Notes: generated by a model from the letters alone, not told the origin. Shown: positions 18,615-28,620, counted from the first letter of the stretch. The stretch is DNA of 64,000 nt from Oxalobacteraceae bacterium CAVE-383 (GCA_004134995.1 REGP01000004.1:1-64000), one strand, 5' to 3'. Translations and numbers: made by a program.

Positions 18615-19367
18615 ATGAATTACAACTGGAACTGGGGCATTTTCTGGCAGGAATCCCCCGATGGCGCGGGAACCTATCTGGATTCCCTGCTGCTTGGCCT
18701 CAAATGGACCGTCGCAACCTCGCTCAGCGGCTGGGTGATCGCATTGGTCCTTGGCGTGGCGATCGGCACTTTGCGCACAGTCCCCAACAAATGGATCGCA
18801 CGCCTGAGCAACGGCTACGTCGAATTATTCCGCAATATTCCGCTGCTGGTGCAGATGTTCCTCTGGTATTTCGTGATGCCGGAACTGGTGCCGAACTCCT
18901 TGGGCGATGCCATCAAAAGCATGCCGAACTCCTCTTTCATTACCGCGACGCTGTGCCTGGGCACCTTTACCTCGGCGCGCGTGGCGGTGCAGATTTCCGC
19001 CGGCATCAACGCCTTGCCGCGCGGCCAGCGCCTGGCCGCCACCGCGCTCGGCCTGACCTTGCCGCAAACCTATCGCTATGTGCTGCTGCCGATGGCCGGA
19101 CGCATCGTGATTCCGTCGTTGACCAATGAGTTCGCCGCGATCATCAAGAACAGTTCGGTGGCCCTCACCATCGGCCTGGTGGAACTGACCGCCGCCGCCA
19201 ATTCGATGCGGGAATTTTCCTTCCAGATTTTCGAGGCCTATACCGGCGCATTGATTATCTATCTGCTGTTTTCCGGCCTTGCCCTGGCCGCCGCCAGCTG
19301 GCTTGAAAGAGCCACCGCCGTGCCGGGCTTCATCGCTTCCGGCAGCGCCAATACGGGAGGCCACTGA
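18615..19367 (+). CDS. gltJ: glutamate/aspartate ABC transporter permease
   Basis: This 250-residue permease of the polar amino acid (HEQ) family resembles E. coli GltJ (MNYNWNWGIFWQESPDG start). It has several membrane spans and the EAA-loop region QISAGINALPRGQRLAATALGL near residues 130-150. It forms the membrane channel with GltK, whose gene begins two bases after this stop. Confidence 0.93.
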   Translation: MNYNWNWGIFWQESPDGAGTYLDSLLLGLKWTVATSLSGWVIALVLGVAIGTLRTVPNKWIARLSNGYVELFRNIPLLVQMFLWYFVMPELVPNSLGDAIKSMPNSSFITATLCLGTFTSARVAVQISAGINALPRGQRLAATALGLTLPQTYRYVLLPMAGRIVIPSLTNEFAAIIKNSSVALTIGLVELTAAANSMREFSFQIFEAYTGALIIYLLFSGLALAAASWLERATAVPGFIASGSANTGGH

Positions 19368-19369
19368 TC

Positions 19370-20062
19370 ATGTTCGCAAATTTCGATTTCGACGTCATTC
19401 ACCGTTCCTGGTATTACCTGTTTTCGGTCGGAATGTCGTTCACGCTGAAGCTGACCTTCTTCGCCATGGTCGGCGGCATCATGGTCGGCACGATCCTGGC
19501 GATGATGCGTTTGTCCTCGCATAAGTCGCTGTCGCTGCTGGCCACCAGCTACGTCAACCTGATGCGTTCGATTCCGCTGGTGCTGGTGATTTTCTGGTTC
19601 TACTTCCTGGTGCCGTACATCGGCGCCTGGATCATCGGTTCTTCCGAACCGGTCAAGGTCGGCGCCTTTGCGTCGTCGCTGATTACTTTCATCATGTTCG
19701 AAGCGGCGTACTACTGCGAAATCATGCGCTCCGGCATCCAGTCGATTCCACGCGGCCAGGTCAATGCGGGCTATGCGCTCGGCATGAATTACTGGCAGAC
19801 CATGGGAAATATCGTGCTGCCGCAGGCCTTCCGCAATATGGTGCCGGTGCTGCTGACGCAGACCATCGTGTTGTTCCAGGACGTTTCGCTGGTGTACGTG
19901 CTGTCGATCACCGACTTCGTCGGCGCGGCTTCCAAGATCGCGCAGCGCGACGGCCGCCTGGTGGAAATGTATCTGTTCGTCGCGGTGGTCTATTTCGTAC
20001 TTTGCTATGCGCTGTCGTACTTTGTCAAAAAGCTGCAGACGCGCGTCGCGATCATTCGCTAA
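19370..20062 (+). CDS. gltK: glutamate/aspartate ABC transporter permease
   Basis: This 230-residue partner permease resembles GltK. The EAA-loop region EIMRSGIQSIPRGQVNAGYALGM lies near residues 120-142, and there are membrane spans on both sides. Its stop codon is embedded in a three-copy 8-bp tandem repeat (20058-20083). Confidence 0.93.
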   Translation: MFANFDFDVIHRSWYYLFSVGMSFTLKLTFFAMVGGIMVGTILAMMRLSSHKSLSLLATSYVNLMRSIPLVLVIFWFYFLVPYIGAWIIGSSEPVKVGAFASSLITFIMFEAAYYCEIMRSGIQSIPRGQVNAGYALGMNYWQTMGNIVLPQAFRNMVPVLLTQTIVLFQDVSLVYVLSITDFVGAASKIAQRDGRLVEMYLFVAVVYFVLCYALSYFVKKLQTRVAIIR

Positions 20063-20083
20063 ATCGCTAAATCGCTAAATCGA
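20058..20083 (+). repeat. three-copy 8-bp tandem repeat at the gltK stop codon
   Basis: CGCTAAAT is repeated three times without interruption. The gltK TAA lies in the first unit. It looks like replication slippage; a copy change would not alter the protein because the stop is in the first unit. Confidence 0.9.
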
Positions 20084-20143
20084 CTCAACGGCCGCAGCCG
20101 CATCATCGGCGCGGCCGCCGGTATTCAAGAATAGGAGAGCAAG

Positions 20144-20869
20144 ATGATTGAACTCAACAACGTCAGCAAGTGGTATGGCAGTTTCCAGGTACTGACCGAC
20201 TGCACCACCGCCGTTTCCAAAGGCGATGTAGTGGTGGTGTGCGGACCGTCCGGTTCGGGCAAGTCGACGCTGATCAAGACGGTCAATGGCCTGGAACCGT
20301 TCCAGCAGGGCGACATCACCGTCGACGGCATTTCGGTCGGCGGCGGCAAGACCAATCTGTCGAAGCTGCGTGCGCGCATCGGCATGGTGTTCCAGAACTT
20401 CGAATTGTTCCCGCATCTGTCGATCCGCGACAACCTCACCATCGGCCAGATCAAGGTGCTTGGCCGCAGCAAGGAGGAGGCGATCGAAAAGGGGCTGAAG
20501 TACCTGGATCGCGTCGGCCTGATCGCGCAGAAAGATAAATTCCCGGGCCAGCTGTCGGGCGGCCAGCAGCAGCGGGTTGCGATTGCGCGCGCGCTGTCGA
20601 TGGATCCGATCGCCATGCTGTTCGACGAACCGACTTCCGCGCTCGATCCTGAAATGATCAATGAAGTGCTGGATGTGATGGTCGGCCTGGCGCAGGAAGG
20701 CATGACCATGATGGTGGTCACGCACGAAATGGGCTTTGCGAAAAAAGTTGCGAACCGCGTGATTTTCATGGACAAGGGCCTGATCGTCGAGGATTGCCAG
20801 AAAGACGAATTCTTCGGCGCGCCGCGTTCCGAACGGGCGCGCGACTTCCTGGCCAAGATCATTCACTAA
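20144..20869 (+). CDS. gltL: glutamate/aspartate ABC transporter ATP-binding protein
   Basis: This 241-residue ATPase has Walker A GPSGSGKST, signature LSGGQQQR, Walker B MLFDEPTSALDPE and H-loop VVTHEMGFA. It is the standard polar amino acid transporter ATPase that energises GltIJK. TAGGAGAGC stands before the ATG. A strong terminator follows at 20894. Confidence 0.93.
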   Translation: MIELNNVSKWYGSFQVLTDCTTAVSKGDVVVVCGPSGSGKSTLIKTVNGLEPFQQGDITVDGISVGGGKTNLSKLRARIGMVFQNFELFPHLSIRDNLTIGQIKVLGRSKEEAIEKGLKYLDRVGLIAQKDKFPGQLSGGQQQRVAIARALSMDPIAMLFDEPTSALDPEMINEVLDVMVGLAQEGMTMMVVTHEMGFAKKVANRVIFMDKGLIVEDCQKDEFFGAPRSERARDFLAKIIH

Positions 20870-20893
20870 AAATACGATCGCTTCGGCGATGCG

Positions 20894-20932
20894 AAATACC
20901 CTCCAGGAGAGAAACTGGAGGGTATTTTTATT
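20894..20932 (+). terminator. rho-independent terminator of gltIJKL
   Basis: AAATACCCTCCAG pairs perfectly with CTGGAGGGTATTT around an eight-base loop and is followed by TTATTT. Confidence 0.88.
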
Positions 20933-21017
20933 TCTGCCGGAAGCTTGGGCAAATTGGCGGCAACCGTTTGGGCTGCGTTAAAATGCGCCTTCAAGCCAAC
21001 AGACCGCAACCGATCCC

Positions 21018-22091
21018 ATGCAGACCCAGCCCCAGCCGCAAACATTGCCCTCGCCTTCGACCGCAACCCTGACCATCACCCGCCCGGACGACTGGCACCT
21101 GCATCTGCGCGACGGCGCCACGATGGCCAGCGTGCTGCCGCATACCGTGCACCAGTTCGCGCGGGCGATCGTGATGCCGAACCTGAAGCCGCCGGTCACC
21201 ACCACCGCCATGGCCGCCGCTTACCGCGATCGCATCCTGGCGGCGCTGCCGGTGGGGGCCGCCTTTGAACCGCTGATGGTGCTGTATCTGACCGACGATA
21301 CGTCGCCCGATGAAATCCGGCGCGCCAAGGGCAGCGGATTCGTCCACGCGGTCAAGCTGTATCCCGCAGGCGCCACGACCAATTCGGCGGCCGGCGTCAC
21401 CGATCTGCGCAAATGCCATGCCGCGCTGGAAGCGATGCAGGAAGTCGGCATGCCGTTGCTGATACATGGCGAAGTCACCGATCCGGCGATCGACCTGTTC
21501 GACCGGGAAGCGGTCTTTATCGATCGCGTGATGCAGCCGCTGCGGCGCGACATGCCGGAACTGAAAGTCGTCTTCGAACACATCACCACGCGCGATGCGG
21601 CGCAATATGTGATGCAGGCGGGTCCGCTGACGGCGGCTACCATCACCGCGCATCACTTGCTGTACAACCGCAATGAAATATTCAAGGGCGGCATTCGCCC
21701 CCATTATTATTGCCTGCCCGTCCTCAAGCGCGAAACGCACCGCCAGGCGCTGGTGGCGGCGGCCGCGTCCGGCAGCGAAAAGTTTTTCCTCGGCACTGAT
21801 TCGGCGCCGCATGCAAAGGGATTGAAGGAGCATGCCTGCGGCTGCGCCGGCTGCTATACCGCGTCGCATGCGCTGGAACTGTACGCGCAGGCATTCGACC
21901 AGGCCGGCGCGCTGGACAAGCTGGAAGCCTTCGCCGCGTTTAACGGCCCGGCATTCTACGGCCTGCCGCGTAATAGCGGCACGGTGACCTTGAAGCGGGA
22001 ATCATGGACGCTGCCGGAAGATTACGCGATGGGCGACAGCGTCGTGGTGCCCTTGAACGCGGGCGAAGCGATCGGCTGGCGGCAGGTTTAA
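21018..22091 (+). CDS. pyrC: dihydroorotase (class II)
   Basis: This 357-residue zinc enzyme catalyses the third step of pyrimidine synthesis, carbamoyl-aspartate to dihydroorotate. Motifs: [10 protein letters not shown] (HxH metal ligands near residue 25), a VKLYPAG segment near 115 (carbamylated lysine), [10 protein letters not shown] near 215 and [10 protein letters not shown] near 258. Length fits the E. coli PyrC class, with a short Pro/Gln-rich N-terminal extension. No strong ribosome binding site precedes the chosen ATG, so the N-terminus is slightly uncertain. Confidence 0.93.
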   Translation: MQTQPQPQTLPSPSTATLTITRPDDWHLHLRDGATMASVLPHTVHQFARAIVMPNLKPPVTTTAMAAAYRDRILAALPVGAAFEPLMVLYLTDDTSPDEIRRAKGSGFVHAVKLYPAGATTNSAAGVTDLRKCHAALEAMQEVGMPLLIHGEVTDPAIDLFDREAVFIDRVMQPLRRDMPELKVVFEHITTRDAAQYVMQAGPLTAATITAHHLLYNRNEIFKGGIRPHYYCLPVLKRETHRQALVAAAASGSEKFFLGTDSAPHAKGLKEHACGCAGCYTASHALELYAQAFDQAGALDKLEAFAAFNGPAFYGLPRNSGTVTLKRESWTLPEDYAMGDSVVVPLNAGEAIGWRQV

Positions 22092-22103
22092 AAAAAGCCG
22101 GGG

Positions 22104-22994
22104 TCAGGCCGAGGCCTGCGCCTTGGCATCGCCGCCGGCATTGTCCAATGTATCCTGCGGCGCGCAATGCGGGCAGGACTTGCCTGGAACATAGGCCGGC
22201 GACAATTGCTCGCGCGGCGTAACCACGTGACGGCAGTTGAAGCATTGCGTGGTGGCGGTTTCCTGCAACTGCGGATTCAGCGAGGTGCGATAGTCGAAAA
22301 CGAAGCACTCGCCATCGTAATGCGCGCCGCCGACATCTTCAAAATACTTCAGGATACCGCCGTCGAGCTGGTACACGCTGTCGTAGCCGATATTGTGCAT
22401 GTGAATCGCCGCTTTTTCGCAGCGGATGCCGCCGGTGCAGAATGTCACGATGGTCTTGCCTTCCAGCGCGGCCTTGTCGGCCTCGATCACCGCCGGAAAT
22501 TCGCTGAATTTTTCGATCCGGTAATCGATGGTGTCGTGGAAGGTGCCGACATCCACCTCGAACGCATTGCGGGTATCGACCATGACCACCGGCTTGCCTG
22601 CATCGTCATGGCCCTGATCCAGCCAGCGCTTCAGCGTTTTCGGTTCGACCGACGGTGCGCGCCCCAGCTCCGGCTTGATGAGCGGGTTTTTCATGGTGAT
22701 GATTTCAGCCTTCAGTTTTACCAGCATGCGATTGAACGGCTGCTTGACCGAATAGCTTTCCTTGACCGGGATATCGGTAAAACGCGGATCCGCGCGCAGC
22801 CATTCCAGGAAAGCGTCGATGCCGGCGCGCCGGCCGGCCAGGAACAGGTTGATGCCCTCCGGGCTCAGCAAAATCGTGCCTTTGAGCTGTTGTGCGTTGC
22901 AAAAAGCCAGGAATTCAGGGCGTTTTGCCGCCGTATCATCGAAAGTGATGAATTTGTAGGCGGCGATATTGACGTATTCGGGGGTGGACTGCAT
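22104..22994 (-). CDS. trhO: tRNA uridine(34) hydroxylase, rhodanese family
   Basis: This is a ~296-residue YceA/TrhO protein, which hydroxylates U34 of certain tRNAs towards 5-methoxy/5-carboxymethoxy uridine. The rhodanese domain has the active-site loop [12 protein letters not shown]. It is preceded by the family N-terminal domain ([16 protein letters not shown]) and followed by a cysteine-rich tail (QCFNCRHVV ... SCPHCA), probably zinc binding. The start at 22994 gives [15 protein letters not shown]; an upstream Met at 23030 is possible, and neither has a good ribosome binding site. It is convergent with pyrC, with 12 bases between stops. Confidence 0.88.
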   Translation of the reverse strand: MQSTPEYVNIAAYKFITFDDTAAKRPEFLAFCNAQQLKGTILLSPEGINLFLAGRRAGIDAFLEWLRADPRFTDIPVKESYSVKQPFNRMLVKLKAEIITMKNPLIKPELGRAPSVEPKTLKRWLDQGHDDAGKPVVMVDTRNAFEVDVGTFHDTIDYRIEKFSEFPAVIEADKAALEGKTIVTFCTGGIRCEKAAIHMHNIGYDSVYQLDGGILKYFEDVGGAHYDGECFVFDYRTSLNPQLQETATTQCFNCRHVVTPREQLSPAYVPGKSCPHCAPQDTLDNAGGDAKAQASA

Positions 22995-23218
22995 GGTAAG
23001 TAAATCGCTAAGTCTTTGAATTGACGACATTATAAACTTGCGCGGCCGACTTGCCGAGATGCTTGCGGAACAACTTCAAGGAAGCGTTGCCGACGGCGCC
23101 GCGCAGGGTTCGCTGTAAAATACGATTTATACCGAATTCACGCGCCAAAGCGCATTAGAATAAGACGTTCCGCGCAGAGCTCCCGCGGACCTTCAACGCA
23201 CTATCCGGCACCGCATAA

Positions 23219-26200
23219 ATGACACCCCAATTTACCCATCTTCGCCTCCATTCCGAATTTTCGATCGTCGACGGGCTGGTGCGCCTGGACGACGCGGTTG
23301 ACGCCGCCGCCGCCGACTGCCAGCCGGCACTGGCGATTACCGATCTCGCCAATCTGTTCGGCATGGTCAAGTTTTACAAGGCGGCGCGCGGCAAGGGGAT
23401 CAAGCCGATTGTCGGCTGCGATGTCTGGATCACCAACGAAACCGAGCGCGACAAGCCGACGCGCCTGCTGCTGCTGGTCAAGAACAATGCCGGCTATCTG
23501 CAACTGTGCGAACTGCTGTCGAAGGCCTGGCTGGAGAACCTGCATCGCGGCCGCGCCGAAATCCGCGTCGAATGGCTGCGGGAATTGCAGCGCGAGCCGA
23601 ACGGCAACGGCCTGATTGCATTGTCCGGCGCGCATTTCGGCGATGTCGGCATCGCCATCGAAAACGGCAAGCCCGACGTGGCGGAGCGTTGTGCGCGGCG
23701 CTGGGCCGAGATTTTTCCCGACAGTTTCTATATCGAAATCCAGCGCGCCGGCCAGCCCAATATGGAAACGCAGGTGCGCCAGTCGATCGCCATCGCGGCG
23801 GCGGCCGGCTTGCCGGTGGTGGCCACCCATCCGATCCAGTTCCTGAAACCGGAAGAATTCACCGCGCACGAAGCGCGCACCTGTATCGCGGAAGGCGAAA
23901 TCCTGGCCAATGCGCGCCGCGTGCGGCGTTTCAACGCGCAGCAAAGTTTCAAGACCCAGGCCGAAATGGCCGAGCTGTTCGCCGACTTGCCGGGCGCGTT
24001 GCAGAATACGCTGGAAATCGCCAAGCGCTGCAACCTGACGCTGGTGCTCGGCAAGCCGCGCCTGCCGGATTTCCCGACGCCGGACGGCATGAGCATCGAT
24101 GAATTCCTGGTCGCCGAATCCAAACTGGGCCTCGAGACCCGGCTGCAGCAGTTATACCCCGATCCCGAGACGCGCGAAATGGAACGCTCGCGCTACGAAG
24201 CGCGCCTGAAGTTCGAAACCGACACCATCATCAAGATGGGATTCCCCGGCTACTTCCTGATCGTTGCCGACTTTATCCAATGGGCCAAAAACAACGGTGT
24301 GCCGGTCGGGCCGGGACGGGGTTCGGGCGCCGGCTCGCTGGTGGCGTATTCGCTGTCCATTACCGACCTCGACCCGCTTGCCTACAATCTGCTGTTCGAA
24401 CGCTTCCTGAATCCCGAACGCGTTTCGATGCCCGACTTCGATATCGATTTCTGCCAGGAAGGGCGCGACCGCGTCATCCAGTATGTCAAGGACCGCTACG
24501 GCAAGGACGCCGTATCGCAGATCGCGACCTTCGGCACCATGGCGGCCAAGGGCGCGGTGCGCGACGTCGGCCGTGTGCTGGATCTGGGGTACAACTTCTG
24601 CGACGGCATTTCCAAGCTGATCCCGTTCAAGCCGGGCAAACTGGTGACCCTGGCCGACGCCATCAAGGAAGAGCCGCAACTGGCCGAGCGCCTGGAAAAC
24701 GAAGACGAAGTAAGACAGCTGATGGATCTGGCGCAGCAGGTCGAAGGAATTGCCCGCAATATCGGCATGCATGCGGGGGGCGTGCTGATCGCTCCGGGCA
24801 AGCTGACCGATTTCTGTCCGCTATATACGCAGGGCGGCGATGCCGGCGTGGTGTCGCAATACGATAAGGACGACGTCGAAGCGGTCGGCCTGGTCAAGTT
24901 CGACTTTCTGGGTTTGACCACGCTGACCATTCTCGACCGCGCGGTGCGCTACATCAAGCAGCTCGATCCGGCCATGGCTGACTTCAGCCTGGAGAAATTG
25001 CCGCTGAACGATCGCGCCTCCTACGATCTGCTGACCAAGGCCAAGACAGTCGCGGTATTCCAGCTTGAAAGCCGCGGCATGCAGGGCATGCTCAAGGAGG
25101 CGCGTCCCGACCGTTTCGAGGACATCATCGCGCTGGTGGCGCTGTACCGGCCGGGCCCAATGGACCTGATTCCGGATTTCTGCCGGCGCAAGCATGGCGA
25201 GCGCTTCGATTATCCGGATCCGCGCACCGAAGGCATTCTGTCGGAAACCTACGGCATCATGGTGTATCAGGAGCAGGTGATGCAGATGGCGCAGGTGGTC
25301 GGCGGCTATTCGCTCGGCGGCGCGGATTTGCTGCGGCGCGCGATGGGCAAGAAGAAAGCCGAGGAAATGGCCGAGCATCGCCAGATATTCCGCGATGGCG
25401 CCGCCAAGGATGGACTGAGCGAAGCCAAGGCCGACGAAATTTTCGATCTGATGGAAAAGTTCGCGGGCTACGGCTTCAACAAGTCGCACGCCGCGGCTTA
25501 TGCCCTGCTGTCCTACCACACCGCCTATCTGAAGGCGCATCACCCGGCCGCGTTCATGGCAGCCAACTTGTCGCTGGCGATGGACGACACCGACAAGATC
25601 AAGATTCTGGTCGAGGATGCGCTCGATGTCTGCGGCCTGACGCTGCTGCCGCCGGACATCAATCTGTCGGAATACCGTTTCACCCCGGTCGGCGAGCCCG
25701 GCCGCAAGGCCACCCAGATCCGCTACGGCCTGGGCGCGGTCAAGGGTTCAGGGCAGGGCGCGATCGAAGCGATCGTGGCGGCGCGGCAAAGCGGCCTTGG
25801 CCCTTTCACCGATCTGTTCGATTTCGCCAAGCGCGTCGACAAGCGCCAGATCAATCGCCGCACTATCGATTCGCTGATCCGCGCCGGCGCTTTCGACTGC
25901 TTCGGCGCCGATCGCGCCGTGCTGATGGCCTCGATCGGCCTGGCGCTGGACAGCGCCGAGCAGGCCGAAAAATCGGCCAACCAGGTCAGTCTGTTCGGCG
26001 GCGACGACAGCGACCTGGAAACGCCGCTGACTTATGTGAACGTGCCGCCGTGGAGCGAAAAGCAGCGTTTGACCGAAGAAAAAACCGCCTTGGGTTTTTA
26101 TCTGTCGGGCCATCTGTTTTCGGCTTACGAGGCGGAAGTCCGGAAGTTCGCGCGCACGCGCTTGTCGTCGCTGGAGCCGTCGCGCGAGCCGCGCATGATT

Positions 26201-26683
26201 GCGGGCATCATCGTCGGCATCCGAACCCAGATGACCCAGCGCGGCAAGATCGTCATCGTCATGCTGGACGACGCCAGCAGCACCGCCGAGGTAACCGTCT
26301 ACAACGAAGTGTACGAGCCGAACCGGGCCATGTTCAAAGAGGATGAGCTGCTGGTGGTGCAGGGCAAGGTATCGGAAGACCGCTTCTCGGGCGGCATGCG
26401 CGTCAGCGCGGAAAAGGTATTCGATATCGGCGCTGCGCGGGCGCAATACGGCAAGCAGTTTTCGGCGGTATCGTCGGCCGGTTTCGACGTGGCGCAATTG
26501 AAAAGCATTCTGTCGCCGTATCGCAGCGATAGCGGCCTGCCGTTCGTGCTGCACTATACGAACGATGGCGTCAGCTGCGAGGTGCGCTGGCCCTCTGCAT
26601 GGCAAGTCAAGCCGGCCGATGAACTGAAGCTGGCGCTGATCGACAAGCTGGGCATGCAGGATGCGACGATAGAATATTCTTAG
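23219..26683 (+). CDS. dnaE: DNA polymerase III alpha subunit
   Basis: This 1154-residue replicative polymerase has an N-terminal PHP domain (FTHLRLHSEFSIVDG). The palm aspartates lie in SMPDFDIDFCQEGRD near residue 405, and the fingers and helix-hairpin-helix regions include GYGFNKSHAAAYALLSYHT. A C-terminal OB domain lies about residues 990-1070. Length is normal for the DnaE1 type. The leader holds a 6-bp inverted repeat TCCGCG/CGCGGA at 23169-23189 of unknown meaning. The stop TAG is four bases before a large hairpin element. Confidence 0.95.
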   Translation: MTPQFTHLRLHSEFSIVDGLVRLDDAVDAAAADCQPALAITDLANLFGMVKFYKAARGKGIKPIVGCDVWITNETERDKPTRLLLLVKNNAGYLQLCELLSKAWLENLHRGRAEIRVEWLRELQREPNGNGLIALSGAHFGDVGIAIENGKPDVAERCARRWAEIFPDSFYIEIQRAGQPNMETQVRQSIAIAAAAGLPVVATHPIQFLKPEEFTAHEARTCIAEGEILANARRVRRFNAQQSFKTQAEMAELFADLPGALQNTLEIAKRCNLTLVLGKPRLPDFPTPDGMSIDEFLVAESKLGLETRLQQLYPDPETREMERSRYEARLKFETDTIIKMGFPGYFLIVADFIQWAKNNGVPVGPGRGSGAGSLVAYSLSITDLDPLAYNLLFERFLNPERVSMPDFDIDFCQEGRDRVIQYVKDRYGKDAVSQIATFGTMAAKGAVRDVGRVLDLGYNFCDGISKLIPFKPGKLVTLADAIKEEPQLAERLENEDEVRQLMDLAQQVEGIARNIGMHAGGVLIAPGKLTDFCPLYTQGGDAGVVSQYDKDDVEAVGLVKFDFLGLTTLTILDRAVRYIKQLDPAMADFSLEKLPLNDRASYDLLTKAKTVAVFQLESRGMQGMLKEARPDRFEDIIALVALYRPGPMDLIPDFCRRKHGERFDYPDPRTEGILSETYGIMVYQEQVMQMAQVVGGYSLGGADLLRRAMGKKKAEEMAEHRQIFRDGAAKDGLSEAKADEIFDLMEKFAGYGFNKSHAAAYALLSYHTAYLKAHHPAAFMAANLSLAMDDTDKIKILVEDALDVCGLTLLPPDINLSEYRFTPVGEPGRKATQIRYGLGAVKGSGQGAIEAIVAARQSGLGPFTDLFDFAKRVDKRQINRRTIDSLIRAGAFDCFGADRAVLMASIGLALDSAEQAEKSANQVSLFGGDDSDLETPLTYVNVPPWSEKQRLTEEKTALGFYLSGHLFSAYEAEVRKFARTRLSSLEPSREPRMIAGIIVGIRTQMTQRGKIVIVMLDDASSTAEVTVYNEVYEPNRAMFKEDELLVVQGKVSEDRFSGGMRVSAEKVFDIGAARAQYGKQFSAVSSAGFDVAQLKSILSPYRSDSGLPFVLHYTNDGVSCEVRWPSAWQVKPADELKLALIDKLGMQDATIEYS

Positions 26684-26686
26684 CGT

Positions 26687-26823
26687 TATTGCAAAATGCG
26701 GCAAGGCGGGCAATGCGAGGCCGGGCGTTGTACTGCGTTCGTGTCCCCCGCCGGCCTGCGGCCGGCTCCTCCTTTACCTCACTTCGCACAACACCCGGCC
26801 TCGCATTGCCGCATTTTGCAATA
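26687..26823. repeat. hairpin element, copy 1 (variable palindromic arms around a conserved 56-nt core)
   Basis: Left arm 26687-26731 and right arm 26788-26823 are complementary, with a 9-nt extra block in the left arm and one mismatch (C26726 against A26793). The 56-nt core 26732-26787 contains an inner hairpin GCCGGCC-TGC-GGCCGGC (26750-26766). The core and the adjacent GGGCGTTGT / ACAACACCC match copy 2 at 61001-61142; the rest of the arms does not. The element fills the whole gap between dnaE and the convergent glycosyltransferase gene. There is no T run, so it is not a classical terminator. Confidence 0.9.
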
Positions 26824-26825
26824 CC

Positions 26826-27707
26826 TCAGCGCGTAATGCGTTGATCCTCGCGCGGATAATCGCGCAGGCCGACTTCCGCCTGGGTGACGCCGCTGCGCAT
26901 GCGTTCTTCGACGCGAAGCCGGTTTGCCGACTCGGTCGTGCGGGTGTTTTCCTTGTGCCATAGGTGGAAAACTTCGGTGGAAAAGGCGCCGCCCTTGCGG
27001 CGAATGCCGAAGCGCGCGAGACGCAATACGATATCGGCATCTTCATGGCCCCAGCCGACGAATGTCTCGTCAAAGCCGTTAACGGCGGCATAGTCGCTGC
27101 GCCATATTCCCAAATTACAGCTTTTGATCCGGTTCCACCGCACCTTGCGGTAATGCCGCCATGCGGTGTCCGGGAGCGTCAGCAGCGGCAGCACTTTATT
27201 GGCGTTGCCGGCAAGCCTTTGCCCCAGCCAATAGAAAATGCCGCGTCGAGAAGCCTGCATTGCGGCGTGCTTGCCGAGCAAAGCCGCGGTCAGCCGCTCC
27301 GACAGCAGTACGCGGCTGCCCGATACCATGAAACCGACTTCCGCCAATGTCCGGTGGCGCGCGACGTAATCCGGGCGCGGCAGGCAGTCGCCGTCCAGGA
27401 AAATCAGATAGTCCCCGGCGCTGCAGTAGACGCCGAGATTGCGTACGGCCGATGCGCGAAAACCGTCATCGCTTTGCCATGCGTGAATGATGGGTATCGA
27501 TTTGCCGCTTGTTTGCCGCTGCATTTGCTGGAAGCGGCCGACAGCGGCAAGCGTTTCGTCTCTCGAGCCGTCGTCGGCAACGATGATTTCATAATGGGAA
27601 TCGGTTTGGTCAAGCAATGCCGACAGCACCTCGGATAGTGCGTCGGGCCGATTGTAAGTCGTGACAATGACGGAAATCAGGCCTGGAGCGTTCATCGCCG
27701 TCTTCAT
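26826..27707 (-). CDS. family 2 glycosyltransferase (LPS core region)
   Basis: This 293-residue GT-A fold enzyme has an N-terminal donor-binding domain (ISVIVTTYNRPDALSEVL, then VADDGSRDETL) with the metal-binding acidic motif FLDGDCLP near residue 100. A C-terminal galactosyltransferase-like segment (FVGWGHEDADIVLRLARFGI) is also present. It probably adds a sugar to the lipopolysaccharide core at the cytoplasmic face. Its ATG overlaps the stop of the preceding glycosyltransferase (27704-27707), so the two are coupled. The downstream end abuts hairpin element copy 1. Confidence 0.87.
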   Translation of the reverse strand: MKTAMNAPGLISVIVTTYNRPDALSEVLSALLDQTDSHYEIIVADDGSRDETLAAVGRFQQMQRQTSGKSIPIIHAWQSDDGFRASAVRNLGVYCSAGDYLIFLDGDCLPRPDYVARHRTLAEVGFMVSGSRVLLSERLTAALLGKHAAMQASRRGIFYWLGQRLAGNANKVLPLLTLPDTAWRHYRKVRWNRIKSCNLGIWRSDYAAVNGFDETFVGWGHEDADIVLRLARFGIRRKGGAFSTEVFHLWHKENTRTTESANRLRVEERMRSGVTQAEVGLRDYPREDQRITR

Positions 27708-28480
27708 GATTTGCGCGTTTCGTTATCGCGAATGGCATCCTGCTCCAGCAGCCAAAGCTTCATGTACCGGTAATAGCTGCCTTCGGCGTTCGAAATTGCC
27801 AGAGCCAGTCCATGCCAGCCGTCGAGAAAGCCGCGCTTGAAGATGTAGGTGCGGATAAACGTCGCAAGCCCGTGCAGGACGGCCTTGCCGACACTGCTGC
27901 GCTGGCCGCGGTCGTAACGCTGCCGTGCGGATAATGTCGAGTAAAGATCGACTTTGTTCAATACTTGGGAAAAATTTCGAAAGCTGTAGTGCAGAAGCGG
28001 CATCTTCAGGCGGCCGGTCGCGCCGTTGACGATAATGCGTTCATGCACCAGATCGTCGCTGAATTGCGCGCTGCCGCGCCGGATCAGGCGTGTCACGTAA
28101 TCCGGCGTCCAGCCCGCATGCCGGATAAAACGGCCGCAATACCAGGATTTTCGGGGAATTTCGTAGGCCTCGGCAGGCTGCGGCAGGGCCAGGATCGCCT
28201 GAATTTCCGCCGCCAGTTCGGGCGTGACGCGTTCGTCGGCATCGAGCGACAGAATCCAGTCGCCTTCAGCGGCAGCCAAGGCGCGGTTTTTCTGCGGCCC
28301 AAAGCCGGGCCAGTCGGCGGTCTGGATGACCTGCGCGCCGGCGCCACGGGCTATTTCGACCGTATTGTCGGTACTGCCCGAATCAACGACCACGAGCTGA
28401 TCCGCAAATGCAACGCTTTCCAGGCAGGCCTGCAGATGGAAGGCTTCATTTTTGGTTATCAGGATGACGGATAGTTTCAT
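27704..28480 (-). CDS. family 2 glycosyltransferase, WaaE/KdtX-like
   Basis: This 258-residue enzyme starts MKLSVILITKNEAFHLQACLESV and contains VVDSGSTDNTVEIA, WPGFGPQKNRAL and ILSLDADERV. This is the pattern of the WaaE (KdtX) family, which adds beta-1,4-glucose to heptose I of the LPS inner core. The acceptor in this organism is inferred from neighbouring msbA, waaF and the O-antigen ligase. It is divergent from the ligase gene across a 208-bp AT-rich gap. Confidence 0.87.
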   Translation of the reverse strand: MKLSVILITKNEAFHLQACLESVAFADQLVVVDSGSTDNTVEIARGAGAQVIQTADWPGFGPQKNRALAAAEGDWILSLDADERVTPELAAEIQAILALPQPAEAYEIPRKSWYCGRFIRHAGWTPDYVTRLIRRGSAQFSDDLVHERIIVNGATGRLKMPLLHYSFRNFSQVLNKVDLYSTLSARQRYDRGQRSSVGKAVLHGLATFIRTYIFKRGFLDGWHGLALAISNAEGSYYRYMKLWLLEQDAIRDNETRKS

Positions 28481-28614
28481 GCGAGCGGCGCGGGTAAAGT
28501 GCGCATTTTAACGTATGCGCCCTATGAATTGCGGTGTTTCTGCGGCCGGCATGGCCTGGTCTTTACAATGGCTACAAGTCACTGTTTATCGGATTTTACC
28601 CATTGGAATTCACT

Positions 28615-28620
28615 TATAAT
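28615..28620 (+). promoter_or_regulatory. candidate -10 box for the waaL-msbA-waaF operon
   Basis: A perfect TATAAT lies in the AT-rich gap 28481-28688, about 70 bases before the O-antigen ligase start. No good -35 hexamer is visible at 16-18 bases upstream, so the call rests on the -10 box and its position. Confidence 0.45.

Noticed and set aside
26607-27091. Short minus-strand frames running through hairpin copy 1, ending RVLCEVR or starting MRSEVKEEP
   Set aside because: They arise from the repeat and the antisense of dnaE and the glycosyltransferase; no start signals fit.
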